Assembly: GCA_965661115.1 (NCBI GenBank)
Contig: CBFICO010000009.1
Location: 1 to 45,470, forward strand
DNA from: UBA6770 sp965661115
GTDB taxonomy: Bacteria > Bacteroidota > Bacteroidia > Flavobacteriales_G > Salibacteraceae
Reading direction: 5' to 3'
Length of the DNA: 45,470 nucleotides
Each line of letters opens with the position of its first letter. Positions within the stretch are counted from its first letter, which is position 1. The notes under the pieces are model-generated. The model was given only the letters and a program-made list of their open reading frames with translations, made no database searches and was not told where the DNA came from. Shown here piece after piece: positions 25,624-32,797 of the stretch. The position numbers and the translations under genes are program-made.

Positions 25624-26011
25624 TAGAAAGTGTTTTTTGAACCAAATAGGTATCTGTGTATTGTCTAAAATGAGTTATCAGACCTTCTTTTATGGTGTAT
25701 AAATGTACGATTGGAGCTTCCATGTACTTTTCGGTGGCTCTGCTTTTTCCTTTGTAATAGCCCAACACAAAAACACGGTTATCCACAACAATAAACTCCT
25801 GAGGAACAGCTCCCCAACCTTTCCAATACTTTGGAAATTGGGCAAACACATTTTCAAAAACCGCCTTTTTGCCCAGATAGGTTCCGCCATTTGGAAAACC
25901 CTCCATTTGTTTCCACTCTATTTCTGGGTGAAATAAACTAGCAATCATTTCGCCGTTTCCTTCAGCAAAGTACTTGTACAAATCTTCAATTAGTTTTTTG
26001 TTCTCTTCCAT
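25613..26011 (-). CDS. SnoaL/NTF2-like protein
   Basis: A 132-aa protein of the NTF2-like cone fold: N-terminal helix (LIEDLYKYFAEGNGEMIASL), then HPEIEWKQ, the GGTYLGKKAVFENVF motif, and four beta strands, with HLYTIKEGLITHFRQY at the end. Members are ketosteroid-isomerase-like enzymes or orphan binders; no substrate can be named. A perfect -7 element ends five bases before the ATG. Confidence 0.75.
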   Translation of the reverse strand: MEENKKLIEDLYKYFAEGNGEMIASLFHPEIEWKQMEGFPNGGTYLGKKAVFENVFAQFPKYWKGWGAVPQEFIVVDNRVFVLGYYKGKSRATEKYMEAPIVHLYTIKEGLITHFRQYTDTYLVQKTLSNDA

Positions 26012-26016
26012 AAAAT

Positions 26017-26024
26017 CAAATTTA
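26017..26024 (-). promoter_or_regulatory. -7 element of the SnoaL-like gene
   Basis: TAAATTTG on the minus strand, a perfect TAnnTTTG, then ATTTT, then the ATG at 26011. Confidence 0.6.
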
Positions 26025-26054
26025 GTTTTAAAATGTATGTATGTTGTGATTCTG

Positions 26055-26062
26055 TAAATTCG
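26055..26062 (+). promoter_or_regulatory. Probable -7 element of the arginase-family gene
   Basis: TAAATTCG (one mismatch), 22 nt before the ATG at 26085; the same octamer as at metK. Confidence 0.4.
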
Positions 26063-26084
26063 CGAAGCAACAAAAGGAAACGCT

Positions 26085-27026
26085 ATGTCTAAAGAGAAAG
26101 TTTTTGTAAAGATTAAATCTGAAATTGCTGCGGGTACTCGTGGTGCCAGCTTGGGAATTCAAGCAATGGAGATTGCCGCAATTAACGACAAAAACACACT
26201 CTTTAAAGATATGCCAGCAGTGGAGTTGGCAGATGAAAACCACTTGCTGCACGAAAAAGTGGATACGCCAAATGCTATTAGAATTGAAGGGCTAAAAAAG
26301 GTGCTTTCTACATTAATGATCGGTGTTTCTGAGCAGTTGGAAAATAACAAGTTTCCTGTTGTACTTTCTGGCGACCATTCCAATGCGGCGGGGACTATTG
26401 CTGGCATAAAAAAAGCGTATCCCGATAAAAGAATTGGAGTGGTTTGGGTAGATGCACATGGCGATTTACATACACCATACACTACACCTTCTGGAAATAT
26501 GCATGGGATGCCAGTGGCCATTTCCTTGGGTGCAGATAACCTTAAAAATCAAATCAACGATATTTCTGACAAAGAGAAAAAACTGTGGGATGAACTGAAG
26601 GCACTTGGTGGAATTCAACCCAAAATCTTACCATCTGATGTTGTATTTTTTGCCGTAAGAGATACGGAGGAGCCAGAAGATAATTTGGCTGAAGAGCATG
26701 ATATAAAGAATTACAAAGTAGAAGAAATTCGTTACCGAGGAATTGATACGTGTCTCAAAGAAGCTGAGGACAAGCTATCGCAATGCGATTTGATTTACAT
26801 AAGTTTTGATGTGGATAGTATGGATTGCGATCTTATTTCATACGGAACAGGAACTCCTGTGCAAAAAGGGTTGGATGAGGAAGAGGCATATAAAATTTTG
26901 CACCATTTTCTGTCATTAGAAAAAACAACGTGCATCGAATTTGTAGAAATCAATCCGCTGTTGGATAACAAAGGAAATAAGATGGCAGAAACGGCTTTTC
27001 AGATTTTAAAGCGATTGGTTCAATAA
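26085..27026 (+). CDS. Arginase/agmatinase family (ureohydrolase)
   Basis: A 313-aa binuclear Mn hydrolase. All metal ligands are present: SGDHS (95-99), DAHGDLHTP (123-131), SFDVDSMD (240-247), and EFVEINP near 289. Compared with classical arginases, the second motif has Leu-His where Ile-Asn is usual, and the third lacks the Pro after Asp (DC). An extra ~40-residue segment (about 155-190) lies between them. It most resembles arginases (arginine to ornithine and urea), but agmatinase or a related guanidino substrate is possible. Confidence 0.8.
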   Translation: MSKEKVFVKIKSEIAAGTRGASLGIQAMEIAAINDKNTLFKDMPAVELADENHLLHEKVDTPNAIRIEGLKKVLSTLMIGVSEQLENNKFPVVLSGDHSNAAGTIAGIKKAYPDKRIGVVWVDAHGDLHTPYTTPSGNMHGMPVAISLGADNLKNQINDISDKEKKLWDELKALGGIQPKILPSDVVFFAVRDTEEPEDNLAEEHDIKNYKVEEIRYRGIDTCLKEAEDKLSQCDLIYISFDVDSMDCDLISYGTGTPVQKGLDEEEAYKILHHFLSLEKTTCIEFVEINPLLDNKGNKMAETAFQILKRLVQ

Positions 27027-27029
27027 AGA

Positions 27030-27242
27030 TTAATCTTCAACCGTCTTAATAGCTTCTTTCAACAAGTTCCAGGTAGAATCGGATATAGCGGGTTGGTATT
27101 CCATGTCTGTGTTCATTTTTTCAATGATAAGTTCAGCCCGTTCTTGCGATACTGGGTGTGTACTTATCCACGCCAGTTTTTCCATTAATTCGTGATGTTC
27201 GCTAGCCAGTAAATACAGAAGTGCTGCATTTTCACTTCCAAT
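27030..27242 (-). pseudogene. Remnant of an M48-type metallopeptidase (C-terminus only)
   Basis: A 70-residue open stretch on the minus strand, from just after an in-frame TAA (27243-27245) to TAA (27030-27032). It contains GSENAALLYLLASEHHELM and LAWISTHPVSQERAELI; the latter matches the STHP-x-x-x-ERI motif at the C-terminal end of M48 peptidases. There is no start codon suited to it and no HExxH catalytic motif, so the front of the gene has been lost. It is convergent with the arginase-family gene. Confidence 0.65.
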
Positions 27243-27285
27243 TTAAATAAAAAAAAGAAATCAGTTCCAGTTTTTCTCTTTCTAA

Positions 27286-27750
27286 TTACAGAAGTTTCTT
27301 GTTCATTTTAAAGTTCACTAAAACGGTGTCGTCGATTTTATTTTCTTGCTCCTTCACCACTTTAAATCCTTTAGATTCGAAAAATGGTCGTCCAGTAATA
27401 CTAACGTCAGAAGTTAGAGTCTTTTGTTTTGCTGCTTGGGCTTTAATAATCAATCTATTGTAGATTTTAGATGCTATTCCCATCCTTGGATAATTTGGAT
27501 GCACATATATGAAATCGATATAATTGCAGTTTAATAATGAGCCAAATCCTACAATTTTATTTTCAATTTCAAGAACAATAAAATACTGCTCAGTAATAGC
27601 TTCTTTAAATCTTTCGGGTCGATTTATGCGTTCGGACCAGGCCTGTACTTGTTTGCTGGAGTAGTCTTTAATGCAAATCTGTTTAATGGTTTCTTGCGCC
27701 ATTTTTATTAGATCTAGAACATCAGTTTCAGTAGCTTGTCTTAATCTCAT
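27286..27750 (-). CDS. GNAT family N-acetyltransferase
   Basis: A 154-aa acetyltransferase: N-terminal strand-helix IRQATETDV-type start, the acceptor-side strands IVGFGSLLNCNYIDFIYVHPNYPRMGIASKIYNRL, which contain the acetyl-CoA pyrophosphate loop (P-x-x-x-x-GIAS, a variant of Q-x-x-G-x-G/A), and the terminal FFESKGFKVV motif. The substrate cannot be predicted. Start set at ATG 27750; a GTG one codon earlier gives the longer reading. A perfect -7 element lies four bases upstream. Confidence 0.78.
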   Translation of the reverse strand: MRLRQATETDVLDLIKMAQETIKQICIKDYSSKQVQAWSERINRPERFKEAITEQYFIVLEIENKIVGFGSLLNCNYIDFIYVHPNYPRMGIASKIYNRLIIKAQAAKQKTLTSDVSITGRPFFESKGFKVVKEQENKIDDTVLVNFKMNKKLL

Positions 27751-27754
27751 CACT

Positions 27755-27762
27755 CAAAAATA
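27755..27762 (-). promoter_or_regulatory. -7 element of the GNAT gene
   Basis: TATTTTTG on the minus strand, then AGTG, then ATG (27750): the shortest spacing of this kind in the window. Confidence 0.6.
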
Positions 27763-27876
27763 ACTTTACAAAAGTGCGGGTTTAAATCATAACGTTTGTT
27801 TATGTATTAAATAAAAAATATAAATAAAACCGAATGAAAAAATCATAACACTTTCGTAGCAAATTTTAAATCTAAA

Positions 27877-29313
27877 ATGAAAACAGTAACTGTAGCACAC
27901 GGAGACGGAATTGGACCAGAAATTATGGATGCAACTTTGCGCATCATCAAAGCTTCTGGCGCAAATGTGGCGTTTGATGAAATTCAAATTGGAGAGCAAG
28001 TATATCTTGACGGAAATACCTCAGGTATCACCCAAGAAGCATGGGATAGTATTAGAAGAAACAAAGTTTTTTTAAAGGCTCCAATTACTACTCCACAGGG
28101 TGGAGGATACAAAAGCTTAAACGTAACTATGCGTAAAACATTGGGGTTGTATTCTAACGTTCGCCCTTGTGTTAGTTTACATCCATTTGTGCAAACTAAG
28201 CATCCTAAAATGGATGTGGTAATTGTGCGTGAGAACGAAGAGGATTTGTATGCGGGAATTGAGCACCAACAAACTGATGATGTTGTTCAGTGCCTAAAGC
28301 TGATTAGTCGTCCTGGTTGCGAAAAAATTATCCGTTATGCTTTTGAATACGCAAAACATTACGGTCGTAAAAAAGTTACCTGTTTCTCTAAGGACAATAT
28401 CATGAAACAAACTGATGGTTTATTCCACAGAGTGTTTGATGAAGTGGCTAAAGAGTACCCAGAAATAGAAAATGAGCATTGGATTGTAGATATAGGTGCT
28501 GCTAAATTAGCCGATACTCCAGAGGCGTTTGATGTAATCATTATGCAGAATTTGTACGGAGATATCTTGTCTGATGTTGCTGCTCAAATTACGGGTTCTG
28601 TAGGTTTGGCTGGTTCTTCAAATATTGGTGAAACGTCTGCTATGTTTGAAGCAATTCACGGTTCTGCGCCAGATATTGCAGGTAAAAACATTGCTAATCC
28701 TTCAGGGTTGTTAAGAGGCGCTGTGCTTATGCTCAACCACATTGGTGAGGGCGAAGCGGCTTCAAAGATTGAAAAAGCATGGTTCAAGACAATTGAAGAT
28801 GGTATTCATACTCCTGATATTTACAGAGAAGGTTCAAGTACGCAGAAAGTAGGTACTCGTGAGTTTGCCGACGCAGTTATTGCCAATTTGGGTCAGGAAC
28901 CAAAACAACTAAAGGTAAATGCAGCTGCAGTAACAGACGCTTTTACACTTCCTGTTTTAAAAGAGCGTCCACTTGCTGAAAAGGTATTAGTTGGAGTTGA
29001 TGTATTTGCCGATGATACTGATAAAAATCCAGATGAGGTTGCCAAGCGATTGCAAGCAATAGAGGCTAATGGTCTTGAGCTTTTAATGATTACCAATCGT
29101 GGTGTTAAAGTATGGCCAAATGGGTTCGACGAAACGTATTGCACCAATCACTGGAGATGTAGGTTTATGCCAAAAGATGGAGGTAGTATCAGTAAAGCGG
29201 ATATCGTTCAGATTTTGGGTAACGCAGTAGAAAAAGGTGTGGATGTTATAAAAACTGAAAACCTTTATGAATTTGACGGTAAAAAAGGCTATTCGCTAGG
29301 TCAAGGACAGTAA
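27877..29313 (+). CDS. NADP-dependent isocitrate dehydrogenase, long bacterial type
   Basis: A 478-aa TCA-cycle enzyme converting isocitrate to 2-oxoglutarate. N-terminal HGDGIGPEI, KAPITTPQGGGYKSLNVTMRK (substrate phosphate region, abridged), VIVRENEEDLYAGIEH, NLYGDILSD (metal Asp) and GSAPDIAGKNIANP. The C-terminal ~140 residues (after 340) form an extension also present in the Thermus-type enzyme, so the length is normal for that group. Cofactor assignment is by family resemblance. Confidence 0.88.
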   Translation: MKTVTVAHGDGIGPEIMDATLRIIKASGANVAFDEIQIGEQVYLDGNTSGITQEAWDSIRRNKVFLKAPITTPQGGGYKSLNVTMRKTLGLYSNVRPCVSLHPFVQTKHPKMDVVIVRENEEDLYAGIEHQQTDDVVQCLKLISRPGCEKIIRYAFEYAKHYGRKKVTCFSKDNIMKQTDGLFHRVFDEVAKEYPEIENEHWIVDIGAAKLADTPEAFDVIIMQNLYGDILSDVAAQITGSVGLAGSSNIGETSAMFEAIHGSAPDIAGKNIANPSGLLRGAVLMLNHIGEGEAASKIEKAWFKTIEDGIHTPDIYREGSSTQKVGTREFADAVIANLGQEPKQLKVNAAAVTDAFTLPVLKERPLAEKVLVGVDVFADDTDKNPDEVAKRLQAIEANGLELLMITNRGVKVWPNGFDETYCTNHWRCRFMPKDGGSISKADIVQILGNAVEKGVDVIKTENLYEFDGKKGYSLGQGQ

Positions 29314-29345
29314 TGATTTGAATATGTGCCTTTCAAAGAGCTAAA

Positions 29346-29410
29346 CGTCATTCCTTGCTTGACAAGGAATCTATCCAAGACTATAGATTCCCGTATTCAC
29401 GGGAATGACG
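29346..29410. repeat. Double-hairpin palindromic repeat
   Basis: Outer arms CGTCATTCC and GGAATGACG enclose two hairpins: ATTCCTTG/CAAGGAAT and ATTCCCGT/ACGGGAAT. It belongs with the other ATTCCC/GGGAATGACG units near 4629, 4854 and 9949. It may also end transcription of the isocitrate dehydrogenase gene. Confidence 0.7.
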
Positions 29411-29477
29411 CGCTTGTAATTGCTGGCTATAACGGAAATTGTTGAAATTTAAGTATGACTATTTTATTGTCAATTAT

Positions 29478-29744
29478 ATGAAGCTAAAATTACTAATAAC
29501 ACTATTCCTTGTTTTTTCGTTCGGCGTTACGGGCTGGTTCTAGACTGATTTAATGCTCCAAAAACTTTGGTACGCTCTAATGGTTTTTAACCTAGGGCTG
29601 ACGTATAAGTGGGTGTTTTGGCATCACATGCACGGTAAAGCAGTAATTGATATAGATATCACCACAGCAAATAAAGTACGAGAAGAGGCTAGAAACTACT
29701 CTCCTCTCAGTAGCTTTTTGATTACTACAATTTGTCCTAAGTGA
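29478..29744 (+). pseudogene. Nonsense-interrupted membrane or exported protein gene
   Basis: An open frame starts at ATG 29478 with a signal-like segment (MKLKLLITLFLVFSFGVTGWF), meets TAG at 29541-29543, and then continues in the same frame to 29744 (MLQKLWYALMVFNLGLTYK ...). The second half contains another hydrophobic stretch and ends inside the 3' part of the convergent DinB-like gene. Read through, it would be 88 residues. No family recognised. Likely a decaying gene; a chance frame cannot be excluded. Confidence 0.4.
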
Positions 29745-30172
29745 TAATGACAGTGCTCAATTACACCCCATAGATTTCGGTTGTAGCTTCCATATTTGTT
29801 ATCAGCAAAACTCTCCATGAGTAAATCATCGGAGAGTTTTTTTATGCTTTCACTCAATTGCTTGGCGTCGTTTAAGGTTTCATCAACGTATTGTCTCCAT
29901 TCGTCTTCTGATGAAAAGCTTGGATGATCAAAGCTAAATTTATCGCTGCCTGTTAAACCTTTTCCGTCTAATACTCGAATGAGCGTTTTTAAAAAGTAAT
30001 TGGTATGAAAAACTAATGTAGCAATGGTGTTTAAATCGCGATGTTTTTCTAGTGCTTCTGCCAGAGTAACGTCCGCCACAACTTCTTTAAAGTTAGTGAG
30101 TGTCCAGTTACCTCCAAAGTACACGTTGTATAAGTGACTGCCTATTTGTTCTGAAAAAAAGTTATTCTTCAT
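29696..30172 (-). CDS. DinB-like protein
   Basis: A 158-aa four-helix protein of the DinB superfamily with the metal histidine pattern LVFHTNYFL (His) and HCHYHLGQIV (two His). Start at ATG 30172, one base after the TAA of the PPK2 gene (TAAAATG), so it is the last gene of the polyphosphate cluster; a longer reading to 30343 would overlap PPK2 and lacks family resemblance. Its link to polyphosphate is only by position. Confidence 0.72.
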   Translation of the reverse strand: MKNNFFSEQIGSHLYNVYFGGNWTLTNFKEVVADVTLAEALEKHRDLNTIATLVFHTNYFLKTLIRVLDGKGLTGSDKFSFDHPSFSSEDEWRQYVDETLNDAKQLSESIKKLSDDLLMESFADNKYGSYNRNLWGVIEHCHYHLGQIVVIKKLLRGE

Positions 30173-30173
30173 T

Positions 30174-30941
30174 TTATTTAAAAGGAATGTTGTATAAAAT
30201 GTGTGATATTGCTTCAATTCTGGCTTTATACTTTTGATTAGCATTAATAATTTTCCAAGGGGCATAATCCGTATTGGTATGCTCAAACATGCGTTCTTTA
30301 TAAGTACTATATTCATCCCATAACTCCTGCGCACGCTCATCAACTGGAGTCATTTTCCACTTTTTTAAAGGATTGCTTTTTATTTCGTCGAAACGCTGTT
30401 GCTGCTCCTCTTTGTTGATAGAAAAATAGAGTTTGATTAAGTAGGTGTTCGATTCCACCAACATTTTTTCAAAGTCGTTTACTTGAGTCATAAACCGCTC
30501 ATACTCTTCTTGTGTACAAAATCCGTTAACTGGTTCAACTACGGCACGATTATACCAACTTCTATCAAAAAACACAATTTCGCCGGGCTTGGGTAATTGA
30601 TTTATGTAACGCTGAAAAAACCACTGTTTTTTCTCGTCCGGAGTTGGAACGTTTAACGCTACAATGCGATAATGTCGTGGATTTATGTATTCAGTAATTC
30701 GCCTGATTGCTCCTCCTTTGCCCGCAGCATCACGGCCTTCAAAAACTACAACCACTTTCTGGTCATTTTCTATGGCCCATTCTTGTAATTTAATGAGTTG
30801 CTCTTGTTTTTCCTTTATTTCAACACTGTAAGCCGCGGTATCAATTGCTTTTTTAAGGCTAACTTTTTTATTTTTAAGCAAGGCATGTAAACCAACTTTA
30901 GTATTTAGTAAATCAACTTGTTCTTGAGTTATATTTTCCAT
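30174..30941 (-). CDS. Polyphosphate kinase 2 family protein (second copy)
   Basis: A 255-aa PPK2 enzyme that uses polyphosphate to phosphorylate nucleotides. Walker A FEGRDAAGKGG, the Arg/Lys-rich RRITEYINPRHYR, Walker B FFDRSWYNRAVVEPV, and the lid EEQQQRFDEIKSNPLKKWKMTP are all intact; single-domain class. It begins 12 bases after the first PPK2 gene. The two copies are about 280 and 255 aa and clearly paralogous but diverged, so different nucleotide preferences are likely. Confidence 0.88.
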   Translation of the reverse strand: MENITQEQVDLLNTKVGLHALLKNKKVSLKKAIDTAAYSVEIKEKQEQLIKLQEWAIENDQKVVVVFEGRDAAGKGGAIRRITEYINPRHYRIVALNVPTPDEKKQWFFQRYINQLPKPGEIVFFDRSWYNRAVVEPVNGFCTQEEYERFMTQVNDFEKMLVESNTYLIKLYFSINKEEQQQRFDEIKSNPLKKWKMTPVDERAQELWDEYSTYKERMFEHTNTDYAPWKIINANQKYKARIEAISHILYNIPFK

Positions 30942-30953
30942 TTTTAATCTTGC

Positions 30954-31802
30954 TTAAATATCAATTTGAACCGCACTACGGTGGTAGCGCATAATTACAT
31001 TAGGATCGGGATGTAGAGTGGCTTTAGAAGTTCCTTTTCCTTCGTAGTCGAATTGTGAAAGTACATAGCGCATACTTTCTAGTCGAGCTTCTTTTTTATC
31101 GTTGGTTTTAACAATTATCCACGGGCTAAAATTGGTGTGGGTTTTACTAAACATTTGCTCTTTGTAGTAGGTGTATTTATCCCAAAGGTTTTGCCCCTCC
31201 ATATCAACCGGACTGAACTTCCACATTTTAAGTGGGTTCTCTAACCTTGAATCAAAACGTTTTTTCTGTTCGTCTCTCGATATGGAAAACCAGAATTTTA
31301 TGATTACCAAATTATCTTCATACAGTAAATGCTCAAACTCTGGCGCTTGAACCATAAATTTATCGTATTGGTCTTTAGTACAGAAGCCCATTACGGGTTC
31401 AACTACGGCACGATTGTACCAGCTGCGGTCAAAAAACACAATCTCGCCAGGGTTCGGTAACACTTGAATGTAACGTCTAAAATACCATTGTCCACTTTCT
31501 ACCTCTGTTGGTTTGGTAAGCGCTACAACTCTCGAGCTCCTTGGGTTCAGATGTTCTTTAAACCGTTTGATTGCACCACCTTTTCCGGCAGCATCTCGAC
31601 CTTCAAAAATAACGGCTACCCGCATTTTATTTTTAGATATCCACTTCTGGAGGTTCACCAATTCCGATTGCAGCTCATAGAGCTCTTTTTCGTATTGGAG
31701 TTTTTTGATGACTTTGTTTACCGGTTTATTTTCTTCTCCTGCAATTTCTAGCAGGTCTTTTCTGGATTTTGCCGATAGCAGTTGTTCTTTTGTAAATCCC
31801 AT
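30954..31802 (-). CDS. Polyphosphate kinase 2 family protein (first copy)
   Basis: A 282-aa PPK2 enzyme. A ~55-residue charged N-terminal helix region precedes Walker A FEGRDAAGKGG; Walker B FFDRSWYNRAVVEPV and the lid RFDSRLENPLKMWKFSP are intact. It has a C-terminal extension (TLHPDPNVIMRYHRSAVQIDI-type ending) missing in the second copy. Tandem arrangement points to local duplication. Separated from ppx by 95 bp, so it may have its own promoter. Confidence 0.88.
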   Translation of the reverse strand: MGFTKEQLLSAKSRKDLLEIAGEENKPVNKVIKKLQYEKELYELQSELVNLQKWISKNKMRVAVIFEGRDAAGKGGAIKRFKEHLNPRSSRVVALTKPTEVESGQWYFRRYIQVLPNPGEIVFFDRSWYNRAVVEPVMGFCTKDQYDKFMVQAPEFEHLLYEDNLVIIKFWFSISRDEQKKRFDSRLENPLKMWKFSPVDMEGQNLWDKYTYYKEQMFSKTHTNFSPWIIVKTNDKKEARLESMRYVLSQFDYEGKGTSKATLHPDPNVIMRYHRSAVQIDI

Positions 31803-31897
31803 TTAGTTTTAGTAGCTATTTAATAAAAAATTAAACTACCAAATTAGAACAGGAAACCCGTTTAAATTATGACTTAGGTTGGTTCGGGGGAATGAGT

Positions 31898-32794
31898 TTA
31901 GTAGTCTTTAAACGATAATTCTTTGTGCATTGATTTTATCAATCCATCAGCCAAACCAAGCTTGGGTACATTTACGCCTGAGCTGTTACTCCATTTCATA
32001 ATGCGCTGGAAAATTTTTCCGGCATGTACAATTACATCGGCACGATCTGGATGTAACCTAAACTTCATAATGCGCTCCTCGTATGATAAATCGTCAAGTT
32101 CTTTTACAATTCCTTTAAGCTCGTAATACTTTATTGATTGCCAATCTTGTTTGCCCAACAGTTTGTAAATTTTGTTGATGTTACCACCAGAACCAATTAT
32201 TTCTATAGATGGGTAATCTTTAATGATATCCTTTAGCCAGTCCTTCATTTTGTCCCATTTTTTTTCGGTAACCTGGCCGTTTAGCAAACGAATAGTGCCA
32301 ATGTTAAACGAGCGACTTGCTTCCATTTTTCCGTCAATAAACAAGCTTATTTCTGTACTACCGCCACCAACATCAACGTCTAAGAAATTTTGTTTTTGTG
32401 TAAGGCGTTCTTCAATGTGGGTGCTGCGTATAATTTTAGCTTCCTCGTCTCCCGTAATAATCTCAATGTCAATTCCAGTGCGATCTTTTACACCTTGTAC
32501 GATTTTAGGTCCGTTTTTAGCATCGCGCATTGCACTGGTTGCACAGGCGCGATATTGATCCACTTTGTGCACTTTCATTAATTGCTCAAACGCAATCATG
32601 GTTCGCTCAAAATCAATGGCTTTTTCGGAGGATATTTTGCCTTCTTTAAATACGTCTGCACCTAAGCGGAGCGGCACTCGAGTTAAAGAAACTTTTTTAA
32701 ATGTACTTTGATCTTTATCGTCAAAAACATTCACCAACAACAGGCGAATTGCGTTTGATCCTATGTCTATTGCTCCGTATTTTTTTTGCTTCAA
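31898..32794 (-). CDS. Exopolyphosphatase / GppA family
   Basis: A 298-aa ASKHA-fold phosphatase, the short Ppx/GppA form. Motifs: AIDIGSNAIRLL (phosphate 1), CATSAMRDAKNG, ITGDEEAKII, VDVGGGSTEI (phosphate 2) and GSGGNINKI. It removes terminal phosphate from polyphosphate or hydrolyses pppGpp; its place next to ppk1 favours the former. Begins three bases after ppk1. Confidence 0.85.
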   Translation of the reverse strand: MKQKKYGAIDIGSNAIRLLLVNVFDDKDQSTFKKVSLTRVPLRLGADVFKEGKISSEKAIDFERTMIAFEQLMKVHKVDQYRACATSAMRDAKNGPKIVQGVKDRTGIDIEIITGDEEAKIIRSTHIEERLTQKQNFLDVDVGGGSTEISLFIDGKMEASRSFNIGTIRLLNGQVTEKKWDKMKDWLKDIIKDYPSIEIIGSGGNINKIYKLLGKQDWQSIKYYELKGIVKELDDLSYEERIMKFRLHPDRADVIVHAGKIFQRIMKWSNSSGVNVPKLGLADGLIKSMHKELSFKDY

Positions 32795-32797
32795 ATC

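Noticed and set aside
30173..30343. N-terminal extension of the second DinB-like gene
   Set aside because: It overlaps the PPK2 coding region on the same strand and lacks DinB resemblance; the ATG at 30172 fits.
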